In this document: positions 34,128 through 45,699 of the stretch, piece after piece | Layout: the number at the start of each line of letters is the position of its first letter | Numbering within the stretch: the first letter of the stretch is position 1 | NCBI GenBank assembly: GCA_020631735.1 | Contig: CM036191.1 | Span: 44,554,562-44,618,561, forward strand | Length of the DNA: 64,000 nucleotides | Direction: 5' to 3' | From: Saccharum officinarum | Lineage: Eukaryota; Streptophyta; Magnoliopsida; Poales; Poaceae | The notes under the pieces: model-generated | What the model was told of the DNA's origin: nothing | What the model saw: the letters and a program-made list of their open reading frames with translations, nothing else | Databases searched by the model: none | Translations under genes and position numbers: made by a program

Positions 34128-34489
34128 GTGGTAAACAAGGAGCAGAGGATGGCAATGGACCACGTGGCGAGGCTGGCGTCGGAGCGCGCGGTGGTGGTGT
34201 TCACGGCGAGCAACTGCAGCATGGGCGACGTCGTGACGTCGCTGCTGAGCAGCCTGGGCGTGAACGCGGCGGTGCACGATCTGGACAGGGACCCCCGGGC
34301 CTGGAGATGGAGCGGGAGCTAACCAGGAGGCTCGGCGCCGGCGCAGGCGGGCGCGGCACCGGCACCCCCACTGTGCCGGCGGTGTTCGTGGGCGGCGACC
34401 TCGTCGGCGGGACCAACAGGGTCATGGCGCTGCACCTCTCCGGCGAGCTCGTGCCCATGCTCAGGAACGCCGGCGCGCTCTGGTTGTAG
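34128..34489 (+). pseudogene. CC-type (ROXY-like) glutaredoxin, one frame break
   Basis: An intronless gene. The first part reads [20 protein letters not shown], then the active-site region [20 protein letters not shown] and HDLDRDP. After a one-base shortage in a G-run near 34296-34299 the frame changes, and the second part continues [30 protein letters not shown] and [22 protein letters not shown] (glutathione contact) and C-terminal ALWL are hallmarks of land-plant CC-type glutaredoxins, which bind TGA transcription factors in the nucleus. The usual CC-x-C/S site is CSMG: the first cysteine is kept, the second and fourth positions are Ser and Gly, so a dithiol mechanism is excluded. The start could be 34128 or 34149; the second fits the family better. 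Confidence 0.85.
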
Positions 34490-35240
34490 GAATTCAGAAC
34501 GTCCATCCGCGGACCGCGCGCGTGCAAGCATGGCTGGTGAGCATTTTCCATGAGGTGTGTGTACATGTGAATAAAAAGGACGGTAAGAACGGGGAAAAAA
34601 TGGGAAAGGGTCGGTGTAGAAAGAGTGTGTGACGAATGCCAGGTTTTTTTTGTGTCCTGTGTTGGAATGGAATAAATAAAAATGTCGCCTCTGTTTTCAC
34701 TCAAAACTACTTCCACATTTTGTTCAGGGCTCTTGTGCTCATCCCCGCAGGCAACGCAAAGAGCAACAACTATAATGGGAATCGAGGCTTGTGGTTTACC
34801 TCGTGATTGAGCTGGCTCATAGGCAAGCGCTCACGTCGGAGATGATCTTGAAGGATCTTTGAGCTTACGGAGGGTGGTGACCACGGGCATGCCTCAACGG
34901 GAACGTAGGTGGCTGGCATGGCAAGCCACCGAGTCCCGAGGCAAAATCTTGTGTCATATTTGTTCTCATGGCTATTCATCCTCCATCTAGCCATCAATCA
35001 GTCCTTACAGTTGCCTAGGGTGTCACCAAAGGGTTCGTCGTGGAGCTGGTGCTGGTACACCATCAAGGTGAGGACCCAGCAGTCGAAGCCGTTGCGGAGG
35101 GAAGAGATGGGGATGGGAGCATCAGGGGAGGGAGCGAAGAAGGTGGAGAGAGGTAGCTGTGCTAACATAGAAAGAACCAAAAAGCTAAAGCAATGATAGA
35201 AATGTGATAACATTTGAAGGGCACACAGGGAATTCTCTTT
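34490..35240. other. Glutaredoxin 3' flank, no supported gene
   Basis: 750 bp up to the LINE insertion site. A minus-strand frame from 35169 to 34998 (MLAQLPLSTFFAPSPDAPIP and onward) has a TATA-like box on the same strand near 35238-35246, but I cannot assign it to a family. Nothing else is recognisable. Confidence 0.4.
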
Positions 35241-35254
35241 ATAAATAGTAAAGA
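35241..35254. repeat. Target site duplication, left copy, LINE-1
   Basis: ATAAATAGTAAAGA is repeated exactly at 42101-42114, directly after the poly-A of the LINE. Confidence 0.92.
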
Positions 35255-35617
35255 AGGGTCCTAACACTAACAACGGGAGTACCAGCCACGGGACTAGTGA
35301 AGGCGAGCTTGGTGGAGCGCTGAGCGGCGACTCCCCCCCAACGCCGGCAGCCACCCCGGCCCCGGCGTCCACAGCCCCCGCGCTGCGGGCCGCCCCGGCC
35401 CCGCCGCCCACATACCTTCGTCCTTGGTCGCCCTGACCTCGGTGAACCCTACACCTCCCAGATCTGCTCCCCAGTCACGCCTCGCCCGCGCCCCCCCTCT
35501 CCGCGGTGACTGCTGCTCCTCCCGCTTCCGGCAGCCTGGCCCCAGATCCGCGTGTCACCTTCCTGGGTCTGTCCTATGGAGCAGGGATCCGCCTCCTGAC
35601 GCTCCTGGGCGGACGAG

Positions 35618-38321
35618 ATGGAGGAAGGAGAGCACTTCGCGTCGCCCGGGCTCAACCCCAATGCGGCTCCCTCCTTCGGCTCCTCGTCGCCGACCGCCTC
35701 CGGCCTCAAGCCGGACGCCCAGCCTTTCTTCGGTGGCTCCTCCCCTGCGCACTCCTGGGCGGACTACGGGGACAAGCTTTGCTTCACTGACTCTGAGGAT
35801 GACTATGGCTCCGAGCCCGGCTCCCCAGTTCCAGTGGGGAAGGGAAAGGCTGTGGCTGTGGGCGGTGGCCGCCGTCGCCGTCCGCGCCGCCGTCGGCGTC
35901 CACGCAACCCTGGGGGCTTCATGGCTGTGGCGCGTCGCACCCACCCGCCGATGGACAGCCCCTCGCGGGTCTCTCGGCCTCGCCACGACGCCGGCGCGCG
36001 CGCCCCGGCTGCCCACCCGCCGCGCGTCTCTGGGGCCCCGGACGCTGATGGATTCCACCGGGTTCAAAGCCGCCGTTGGCGCAGGCGTAGGCGCACTCGT
36101 AGGCGCACTCCACCTCGCCTGTCTAGGCCGGTCCCCCCACCTCGTCGGCAAGTGCTTCAACTGTGGGGGCGAGGGCCATGTCAAGGCGGACTGCCCCTCC
36201 CCTTCTCGTTGCATCAACTGTGGGAGCGAATGTCACCGGCAGCGGGACTGCCCCTTCCCTCCCCTGGCTGCCGCCGCAACTGGGAAGCGTCACCGCTCCT
36301 CGGAGAATCGGGTACGCCAAGCCGCGCCCCGGAGGGCGTCGACACGCCGTCGGTGGCCGGTTACCTCCAACGACACGACCTCCGCCCGGTCAGTCTCCAC
36401 GGGCCAGTCGACCTCGGTGCCCAAATGCTGCGCCCCCTCCCCGCAGCCGCCTGCTCCGGAGGCTCCTTCGCCGGCTCCTGAACCCGCCCTCGACGCCGAC
36501 GCGCTGGAACGCTCCGACAGTGATGGGCGGCGCCACACGGAAATGGTCATAGTGCCTCGCTCGGCGGAGCTGGAGGCGGTAGAGCGGGACCTAGGGTTGG
36601 CGCTGGTTGCCCTCGTCGTTGGCACCAGACCACCGGTGTCCCCTGCCATGGTTCGCGATTATCTTGCAACCTTCTTCGGCATCGCGGATGCTTTGGTGCG
36701 GCGCCACGATCCTGAAGACTTCGTCGTCAGATTCTCATGACCGGAGGACGTGGAGACGGTGCTGCACTCCAGGGTCCCCGGTGCCCCCTTCCGCCTGATC
36801 TGGCACCCCTGGAGACGAACTTCGCTCGCCTCTGCCGGTGGGGATGCGCCGTGTTCCCCTGCACGCTCGGTCAGCTGCTGTGGCGCAGGCCATCCTGGGA
36901 AGGGCGTGCGCCCGGATTGTGCCTGCTCCGCCAACGGTGACCCCGGTGAATGACGATCGCGAATTTTTTGTTGCTGCTTGGTGCCTGCACCCGCGTTTCA
37001 TCCCCGACGAGAAAATTATCTTCATCCCCGAGCCTGACGTGTGCGTCCCCGGGGGGCGCAGGACCTCCATGCCGACGAGGTCGTCCTCGATGGCTTGCCC
37101 GGTCTATGCTATCCAGTTAGCCTCCGTATCGTTGAGTTCCAAGACTGGAGCACCCCCGCCGTCCTACGATGACGGAGGCAACAATGGCGGCGCTAGGGAC
37201 GATGATGACGATGACTCGGATGACAACAACTACAACCATCGCCACCCTAGCCTGGATGACGGAGGGGGCCGCTCGCGTCGGCCTCGTCTGTTCCGGTGCG
37301 CGGGCGCTGACGACGACGCCCCGCGTCTGGGCGGCCGCCGTGGAACCACCTTCTTGCCGCGTCAGAGTGTGATGATCGGATCGGTCGCTTGCCCGCTTGG
37401 CGTTACCGGCCGCGTTGTACTGGGATCCCGCGCAGTGGAACCTGCCGCTGTGGAAACTCTGATGTTAATGGCTCCACTGACCACTTATAACAATGTTACT
37501 GCTGATGCACCTGCAAATACGGCCCACGCTGATGATGCAGCCGCTACAAACGGCACGGACGCCTCTGATGTTGTGACCCTGATCGCTAACACGGGCGCAC
37601 ATGAGTTGCTGCCGGCCGAGGACCGCCCCCAGGAGCAGGGGGGCCTCCGGGTCCTAGATGGATGTTGCACCCGGGCGCACGATGGATGTGGTGATATCTC
37701 CCTTGTTGGGCGTTCCACGCATAGCGAAGCGCCTGGATTCATCGCCGCCTTGCTGGGCCCTGACCTGTCGCTCCTGGAGCTTCTGCCCCCGGCGATTCAC
37801 GTGCCGCCCCTGCTTCGCCGATTGAGCTGGCGGGGATGGTGGACCTGGAGCTCCCGGACACGGTTGAGCACACTGCTCCCGCGTCCTCCGTTGGCATGAC
37901 CACAACCCTTGTCGCAGCTCCTACTGCAGCCCCTCTCGCTTGCGCGCCCACAGCTGCCTCAGTCACAGCCTTCATCGACTCCATCAGGTTGCCGCTGGAG
38001 GAACCCCGGATCAAGACCCCGCCTCATGCTCGGACGGCGCGGACTGTCAGCGACGACTGGATCCCACGTCGCAGCGATCGCCTGGCAGCAAAATCGGTCT
38101 TCCGTGATCCACACCCGGAGAGGCAAGCACGCCGCATCTTGCTAAACAAATGGGCGGGGCGCCCGGAAGATGCGGTGACTAACACACCTGACGCTACAAT
38201 CTCTACTAAGTTCCATGAGCAGTTTGGCGCCTCGGTCTCGTCTTCGAAGCGTGAGGTGATACGTGAGCTCTTCCCCATGCGTGGTTCCCGCTGGACGCGG
38301 ACCACGGTAAGGCTAGAATGA
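35618..38321 (+). pseudogene. LINE-1 ORF1 protein (two CCHC knuckles), frame-broken
   Basis: The start at 35618 (MEEGEHFASPGLNPNAAPSF) is supported by an aligned LINE-2 segment (xxLxFTDSE motif: KLCFTDSEDDYG here). An arginine-rich stretch (RRRRPRRRRRPR) is followed by PDADGFHRVQSRRWRRR. The frame then shifts in a C6 run near 36133-36138, after which two knuckles appear: CFNCGGEGHVKADC (36152-36193) and CINCGSECHRQRDC (near 36210-36251). The C-terminal half runs through several frames with a stop at 36738-36740, an RNA-binding-like region and an acidic DDDDDDSDDNN run. ORF1 normally coats LINE RNA. The last in-frame stop is TGA 38319-38321. Confidence 0.8.
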
Positions 38322-38356
38322 GCTCCGCCATTTGTAGTCGCAACATTGTTCACCCA

Positions 38357-41300
38357 ATGAGTGCCAACCATCTCCTTGTCTGGAACGCACGAGGCTTGAA
38401 CAGCCATGCGCGTCGCAATGTAGACATAGTCCAGCAGCAGCGTGCATCGATTGTCTATCTGCAAGAATCCAAGGTCGCCGACTTCTCTGTAACCATGAAC
38501 ACTGACATAGCAGGATCCGGCTTCGACTATGCGTGTCTTCCTGCCATTGGCGTAGCTGGAGGTGCTGTGTCCTCTTGGCGCTGCGACCTCTGGAGTGTTT
38601 CTTCGTCTTGCGCCCGTCGTTTCTCTATCACCGTGAAGCTAACGCCGCTGAACGGCCAGGCCGGGTGAGCCATGGTGGCTCACCAACGTATACGGTCCTG
38701 CCACCAGGGCGGACAAGGCGGCTTTTCTACAGGAGCTGCGCGACGTACGCGCCAGCTGCCCCGGCCCTTGGTTACTCATTGGGGACTTCAACCTGATTTA
38801 CTTGGCCAGTGACAAGAACAACGGCAGGTTGCACCGCAGCCTCATGAGTCGCTTCCGCAGCGTCCTCGACGACCTCCTTCTGGATGAGATTCACCTCTCC
38901 GGCCGCCTCTTCACTTGGTCGAATGGTAGAGACCAGCCGACGCTCGAGCGCTTGGACCGTGCCTTCGCCACTGTAGAGTGGATTGAGCAGTACCCGTCCC
39001 ACCAGCTCCGTTGCCTTTCCTCAGATTGCTCCGATCTGCGCCCTTGCTGCTCGTGCTTGATACCGAGCCGTGGGCACGACCGAGATTCCGGTTCAACCAG
39101 TACTGGACGAAGATTGATGGCTTCCTGGACGTCGTCAGTACCACATGGGGCCACCAAAACCTTGACGTCGATGCCTGTCGTGCCCTGGACCAAAAGCTGC
39201 GCGCCCTGGCCAAGGCGCTGAGGAGCTGGCGTGCCACCTGTGTTGGCAACATCCGACTTCAGCTAGCTGCGGCACGGGCGATCATCTACGAATTTGACGT
39301 CGCGCAAGAGACTCGACAGCTGTCGCAGGGCGAGATGGAGCTGCACCGCGAACTCAAGGCCAACGTCCTTGGCCTTGCATCTCTGTCCAGAACAATGGCT
39401 AGACAACGCGCTCGAACTAGGCACTTGCAGGAGGGTGACGCTTGCACCAAGTATTTCCACCTCCAGGCCTGCCACAGAAGGCGAAAAAACTATCTTTTCG
39501 CTATCACCCACAACGGCCAGACTTTTAGCGAAGAGGAGGCGAAGGCGGGTATCGTGTACTCCTTCTACAACGACCTGCTCGGCACGGCCTTCCCTAGGTC
39601 GCACCGTATCGACCTGGCACAACTGGACCTACCACGACTGGACCTTACAGACCAAGTCACTCCGTTCACTGCTGAGGAGGTGGCCATGATTGTCCGTGAG
39701 ACCCCGGTGGACAGAGCTCCGAGACCGGATGGCTTCAGCGGCGCCTTCTACAAGGCGGCGTGGGAGGTTGTCAGACCCGACGTCTTACGGGTTTTCCATG
39801 CACTCTGGGATGTTGACTTCAGGAGCTTCCACCACCTCAACGAAGTGAGGATGGTGCTCATCCACAAAACCCAGGCGCCGGCGGGGCTCAAGGACTACAG
39901 GCCGATCAGCCTGATCCATTGTGTTGGCAAGTTGTTCGCCAAGGGCCTTGCACTCCGTCTCGCCCCCAGAATGCCGGAGATCATCAAGATCAACCAGTCC
40001 GCCTTCATCCGTGGCCGAAGAATTCACGAGAACTTCCGCACCGTACAGCTCATCTGCCGTTGGCTGTACGCTCGTCGCAGCCCCACGGTACTTCTCAAAG
40101 TCGACCTCGCAAAGGCCTTCGACACGGTGGCGTGGCCCTTTCTGCTTGAGGTGCTGGAGCACATGGGCTTCCCGCGGCGCTGGCGTGACTGGATCTCAGC
40201 CATGTTGGCCACGGCGAGCACCAAGGTGCTTATCAATGGACGGCCTGGACGCCGCATATGTCATGCTCGCGGCCTCCGGCTGGGAGACCCTCTGTCGCCC
40301 TTCCTGTTCGTCATCGTCATGGAGGTCCTCAACGCGTTGATCGCTGAGGCTGATCGCAGGGCGCTGCTCACCCCCCTTCCAGGAAACGTAATCAAGCACC
40401 GTGCGTCCATCTATGCTGACGATCTGGTCATCTTCCTCGCACCATCTGCCACGGACTTCGGCTGCATCCGGCAAATCTTGGAGCTCTTCGCTGGCTCGTC
40501 CGGGCTCGCCACCAACCTGGACAAGTGCGTCATCACGCCGATCCGCTGCTCCGACTACGACATCGCATCTGTACAGCAAGCCTTTCCCTGCCGCCTCCAG
40601 GACTTTCCTACAAAATACCTGGGAGTGCCCCTATCGCTTTCGCGACTCAGCCACGCCAACGAGCAAGCCGTCGTTGACGCTGTTGCTGCACGGATCCCCA
40701 CTTGGAAGGGTGGCCTTCTGACTAAGGCGGGGAGGAAGACCTTGGTGCAAACAACACTATCGGCGATTCCAGTCCATGTTTCCATTTGCTGCGCTCTCTC
40801 TCCGTGGGCCATCGGAGAAATTGATAAGAGAAGGCGTGCGTTCCTCTGGGCGGGCACGGAAGCTGTCGCGGGCGGGAAATGCATGGTTGCTTGGCCTGTC
40901 GTGTGCTCGCCCAAGGACCTCGGCGGCCTGGGGCTGCCTGATCTCAGGATCCTCGGTTTCGCACTCCGCCTGCGCTGGGAATGGCAACGACGAACTCAGC
41001 TTGACGTGCCTTGGGCGCTCCTGCCTTCCAAGCCAGAGCATGCTGTCGACCACATGTTCCGGGCTTCAGTTACTGTATAGGTGGGCGATGGCACGAACGC
41101 TTGTTTCTGGACTGATGCGTGGCTGAGCCATCTGCAACTTCGCGCCAAACCTGTACCGCGCCGTGGGAGGTCGCTGGCGTGGGCGATCGGTGCGTGAGGC
41201 TCTGGCCAACAAACAATGGGCTAGGGACATCGCTGGCGCTCCAACCGCCGCAGTCATAGTCGAGTATCTACAGCTCTGGGACAAAGTTCAAGACGTACAG

Positions 41301-41900
41301 CTCCAGCCGAACACCCCGGACTGCCTCATCTGGAGGTGGACGGCCGACGGCGAGTACACCAGTTCCTCCGCCTACCGGCCCTTCTTCTCTGGAAGGACAA
41401 CGCTTGCAGGCGCCAGGGAGGTCTAGAGGGCGTCCGCACCACCGAAGGTGAAGCTGTTCCTCTGGCTAGCTTTGCATGGCCGCCCTTGGACAGCGGAGCG
41501 CCATAAGCGCCACGGGCTTCAGCCAAGTGCCGACTGTGCTCTGTGCACCCAGGACGACGAGTCCATCGACCACCTTCTGGCCTCGTGCGTCTACACACGC
41601 GAGGTTTGGCACCGTTTGCTTTCTCGCGTCGGCTTTCAGCACCTTGGGCCGAGCGACGACTCCTTCCTGGCGGACTGGTGGCTACAGGTGCGGACCCTTG
41701 TCCCGAACGCCTTTGGGCGCGGCTTCGACTCATTTGTGTTGCTCGTTTTGTGGGAAATTTGGAAGGAGCGCAACAGGAGGACATTTGACGGCAACAGCAG
41801 GACGCCGACGGACCTACTCGCTCTCATCCTGGATGAGGGCGACTCCTGGATTGCAGCTGGCTTCCGCAGCCTGACGCCGCTCCTCGCGACCGTAGCTTAG
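38357..41900 (+). pseudogene. LINE-1 ORF2: endonuclease / reverse transcriptase, frame-broken
   Basis: The likely start is MSANHLLVWNARGLNS (38357), aligned with the LINE-2 ORF2 start; an in-frame ATG at 38318 overlaps the ORF1 stop as ATGA. The endonuclease has VYLQESKV, YGPATRADKAAF, LIGDFNL and FTWSNG. RT occupies the long open section 39011-41080 with DGFSGAFYKAAW, YRPISLIHCVGKLFAKGLAL, FIRGRRIHENFR, VLLKVDLAKAFD, LSPFLFVIVMEVLN and active site IYADDLVIF. The C-terminal zinc-binding region follows (KVKLFLWLALHGRPWTAERH, CALC, SIDHLLASC). Frameshifts lie near 38660, 39030 and 41120, with stops at 41078-41080 and 41424-41426. It performs target-primed reverse transcription when intact. Confidence 0.88.
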
Positions 41901-42100
41901 TTCGGTCGCATCTCCCTAGTTGCAAAATTGTTTAGCCTCTGAGCACAAAACTCTAAGCTCCACCGTCTCAGCCGGTGCCTCCTGTCAGTGTGCTGCCTGT
42001 TGGTGCCTATGGCAACTCGCCGTGAGGCCTCAACGGGATGTGTAAATTTTTTCTAAACTTCCCTTAATGAAGTACGTGCAATGCACGCTTTCGAAAAAAA

Positions 42101-42114
42101 ATAAATAGTAAAGA
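42101..42114. repeat. Target site duplication, right copy, LINE-1
   Basis: ATAAATAGTAAAGA is identical to 35241-35254. The 160 bp after it (42115-42277) is A/T-rich flank with nothing identifiable. Confidence 0.92.
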
Positions 42115-42282
42115 TGCTGTGTGTTTCTTATGGAAATCATGTTTATAAATATTTACAAATGCATTATGTGTGTGCATGCATGCACCATGCGAGAGCAAAT
42201 AAATCTAGTGATACATTTTCATTTGTCAATCAAGATACCCAAGGTCATTGTGAGTGAGCGGTGGTAGCAACAACAGTGATAT

Positions 42283-42552
42283 TGTCAGCGGAAACAGCTC
42301 TCCAGCGGTGGTTAGAGCGAGACCGGGTCTCTCGGATCTCCAACGTCCACGCGCCTCGAGCGCGATCACCCGCGACTCCATGCCACTAGCAGCGCACTCG
42401 CCGTGCACACGACTCGCTCGCCACAGCTCACGCTCCCGCTTAGCACGCTAGCTCACTCGCGTGTACAGGCATGAACGGTGGCCTCTGTTGTAACCTATAT
42501 ATGTATACGCCATACGATCAATACAAGTGTCCGGTTGATCATTCTTGTTCCA
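42283..42552 (+). repeat. 5' LTR of Copia D
   Basis: 270 bp, TGTCAGCGGAAACAG to CTTGTTCCA. It has a TATA-like CTATATATG near 42495. It carries about 47 bp (roughly 42430-42480) absent from the 3' LTR; otherwise the two are very similar. Confidence 0.9.
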
Positions 42553-42554
42553 CG

Positions 42555-42566
42555 TGGTATCAGCCG
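42555..42566 (+). other. Primer binding site of Copia D
   Basis: TGGTATCAGCCG follows the LTR end by two bases. It matches the first nine bases of the initiator-Met tRNA complement (TGGTATCAG) and then diverges. Confidence 0.75.
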
Positions 42567-42610
42567 CTCTACGATCCTAAATTTTCTCCAGCACCACACC
42601 TTCCACTCCA

Positions 42611-43790
42611 ATGGCTCCCTCTTCTCACCACTCTGATTCCTCCTCCGACGACGGCTTCTCCGTCACCCCAGCCACCTCCTCACAGATTCAGGGAATCTCC
42701 ATCCGTCACCATGTTCCCGTCATCTTGGACATGGATGAGGGCAACTTCGGCCAGTGGCGTCACTTCTTCGAGTCCACCCTCGGCAAGTTCGGGCTGGAGG
42801 ACCACATCCGCTCCACCACTCTGACCAACGACCGCGATCGCGAATGGCACCGGATCGACTCCTATGTCGTCAACTAGATCCTCGCGACCGTCTCCAAAGG
42901 CGTCTTTGATGTCGTGCGCCATGACAACCTCGACGCGTTCTCCCTCTGGCACGCCATCGAGGGGCTCTTCCAGGACAACTGAGCTGCAGCATGCTGTCTT
43001 CCTCGAAACTGAGCTGTGCTCACTGCAGCAGGGTGACATGTCGATGAACGACTACTGCACCAAGTTGAAGCACATCGCCGATCAGCTGCACGACATCGGC
43101 CACCCCGTCTCCGAGCCAAGCCAGGTGCTCAACCTCCTTCGCAGCCTCAACCCCGGTACCGCTACGTCAAGCCGGTGAAGTTCTAGAGCGCTTGCTCCTT
43201 CCTCATCCTCAAGGAGCTCAGCTTCGAGCACGACTCCAATGCCGAGGCTGGACAGACCCTCACTGCTTCCCATGGTGACCACTCCGGCGGGTCCTCAAGT
43301 TCGGCTACCTCCGGCACCAAGGACGGCTCCTCCGCTCCTACTGCCCCGCGCTCCAACTACAACCGCGCTGGCCACGGCAATGGCGGTGGCAACAACCGCT
43401 CCAACAACCGATCTGATCGGCGCCGCGGACGGGGCAACGGCGGCGGTCCCTCACAGTCCAACGCCAACGCCCCCAACAACCAGAAAGCGCCATGGGCTGC
43501 GGGCTACAACCCATGGCAAGGCATGGTGCAGGCCTAGCCCATGCCTTTCCGTGCACCTGGCATCGGAGTTCTGGCCCCCCGTCCCTCGTTCCAGTCGCAG
43601 CAGGCGATGGCGGCCAACGTCCACCCCTCCAACAATGCCTTCGACACCAGTGCCATCTACGCGGCACTCCAATCGACCGGCATTCCTCACCACCCGCCCA
43701 GCAACTCCGACTGGTACTTCGACACCGGAGCGACGTCGCCCATGTCCTCTTCTCCTGGTAACTTTCTTCCCTCCACCATCTGACCATCCT
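42611..43790 (+). pseudogene. Copia D gag and protease, frame-broken
   Basis: Gag begins MAPSSHHSDSSSDDGFS, with VILDMDEGNFGQWRHFFEST typical of a Copia Gag N-terminus. A stop at 42876-42878 interrupts it, and further pieces follow in other frames (LQHAVFLETELCSLQQGDMS). A glycine/asparagine-rich linker follows, in which I see no CCHC knuckle. The protease motif DWYFDTGATSPMSS lies near 43710-43750 with DTG intact. Several frameshifts and stops make it inactive. Confidence 0.75.
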
Positions 43791-43822
43791 CCTCCATCAT
43801 CACAGTAGGGAATGGTGCTCAA

Positions 43823-44988
43823 TTGCCGGTTACACATCAAGCACAGACATTCATCCCTACTTCCACCACTCCTCTTCATCTCAATGATGTTCTTGTTTCT
43901 CTCTCCTTAATTAAGAACTTGATTTATGTTCGTCGTTTAACATGTGATAACAATATCTCTATCGAGTTTGACCCTTCTGGCTTTTCCATAAAGGATATTC
44001 CTACCAGGGCGGAGATGCTCCGATGTGATAGCAGCGGCGATCTCTACCCTCTTCAACTTTCATGCCATCACGCTCTTCATGCTTCATCGGCGACATCCCT
44101 CTGGCACCAGCGATTGGGACATCCAGGCCATCCGATTACCTCTCAAATTCTACAAAGTTTTTCCTTTCGCTGTAATAAATCCAATGCACATTCATGTTCT
44201 TCATGCTGGCTGGGCAAACATGCTCGCCTGCCATTTACTGATTCTGCATCACAGACATATTTCCCTTTCCAATTAGTTCACTCCGATGTGTGGACATCAC
44301 CTATGTTCAGTCATTCAGGATACAAGTATTACATTGTTTTTCTTGATGATTATACACACCATCTTTGGACAATCCCGCTTCGAAATAAATCTGATGTGCT
44401 TCCCACGATTCGTGCGTTTATTTCTTATGTCCATACACAATTCCGCTTGCCAATTCTCGCTTTCGAAACAGATAATGGCAGGGAGTACGACTCCACCGCC
44501 AAGCGTCTCCTTCTCTCTTCCCTCGGCACTCAGCTCTGACTCTCGTGCCCTTACACATCGCAGCAAATTAACGGAAAGGCCGAGCACATACTTTGCATGG
44601 TTAACGATTGTTTGCATACAATGCTAATCCACAGTGCAACTCCGCTGGAATTCTGGGCCGAGGCGCTCGCCACGGCGACGTACTTGGTCAATCGCCATCC
44701 CTGTCGAGCCACGGGAACCACGATGTCATACGCACTCCTCTTCAGCACGTCACCATCCTACGACGAGCTCCGCGTCTTCGGCTGCTGCTGCTTCCCAACA
44801 TGATCGCCACGTCGAGCCATAAACTCGCCGCGCGCTCCACGCCCTGTGCCTTCATTGGGTACCCAGCAGATCATGGCATGTATCGATGCTATGAGCTCGT
44901 GACGGGACGGGTGATCACCTCGCGACACGTCATCTTCGACGAGGCGGTCTTCCCCTTCCGCGACAAGGCTGCTGCTGCACCAATATAG
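43823..44988 (+). pseudogene. Copia D GAG-pre-integrase and integrase, frame-broken
   Basis: LWHQRLGHPGHPITSQIL (GAG-pre-integrase), CSSCWLGKHARLPF, HSDVWTSP, FLDDYTHHLWTIPLRNKSDV and ETDNGREYDS cover the zinc region and the first two catalytic aspartates. The glutamate motif is lost at a frame break near 44535. FWAEALATATYLVNRHPC, FGCCCFP, CAFIGYPADHGMYRCYEL and VIFDEAVFPF continue the C-terminal region in other frames. A low-complexity proline/threonine linker runs to about 45400. Confidence 0.8.
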
Positions 44989-45399
44989 GTGGATGGTGAT
45001 CTACCGGACGGGGCGATCACCAAGCCGCCTCAACAAACACCGCCAACATCGCCACCTCATCCGGCGCACCGTCCCATGCTTCGATGCGCCGTGAAGCAGT
45101 AGTCAGAGCCTCCAATGCTCGACACGGCAACGCCATCGATGCCGTCGACCACGAACCCCATCGTGTCAAGTGCCACGACATCGCCCACCGCCAGTACCGC
45201 GTCATCCCCACGCCGCACTCTGCCCTCGACGCCGCCCGCGACATCGTCCACAGCTTCCTCACCCGCGACATCGCCCGACGCCACAGCTCCTGGTCACCCC
45301 GATGATTACTCTTGCATGTGCAGGCATGCACAAACCAAACCCGAAGTACGCCATGACAACCTCGACCACGATCTTGCCAATTCCTCAGAGTGTCCGCGC

Positions 45400-45699
45400 C
45401 GCCGTCAAGGATCCCCACTAGTATGCCGCAATGAAATAGGAGTTCGATGCGTTGTAGGTGAACAACACCTGGACTCTCATTCCACGTCCTCCAGGTGCTT
45501 GCATCATCACCGGAAAGTGGGTTTTCAAGCACAAGATGAATCCCCGACGGCACCCTAGAATGCTGTAAAGCTCGATGGGTCATTCGGGGTTCAACCAGCG
45601 GCCTAGGCTCGACTTCGGCGAGACGTTCTTGCCGGTTGTGAAACCAGCCACGATCCGCACGGTCCTCAGACTCGTGGCGACGAACAACTGGTCGTCTGC
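45400..45699 (+). pseudogene. Copia D reverse transcriptase, first ~100 codons only
   Basis: DPHYAAMK then a stop, NNTWTLIPRPPG, ITGKWVFKHKMN, and after a frame change KARWVIRGFNQRPRLDFGET and LRLVATNN correspond to the start of Copia RT. Homology stops at about 45700, before the AFLNG and YVDD boxes. Confidence 0.75.

Larger units (their letters stand above)
35255..42100 (+). mobile_element. LINE-1: full-length L1-type non-LTR retrotransposon
   Basis: This 6846-bp element is bounded by a 14-bp target duplication and ends in a short A run (42094-42100) after AATGAAGTACGTGCAATGCACGC-type 3' sequence. It has a 360-bp 5' UTR, ORF1 with two zinc knuckles (35618-38321), a 35-base spacer, ORF2 (38357-41900; endonuclease, RT, zinc-finger tail) and a 190-bp 3' UTR. 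Both ORFs carry frameshifts and stops, so it cannot move by itself now. It is GC-rich compared with the surrounding A/T-rich island. Confidence 0.93.

Noticed and set aside
35424..37905. Many overlapping frames on both strands in LINE-1 ORF1
   Set aside because: High GC content creates long chance frames. Only those with zinc knuckles or matches to LINE-2 ORF1 were kept.
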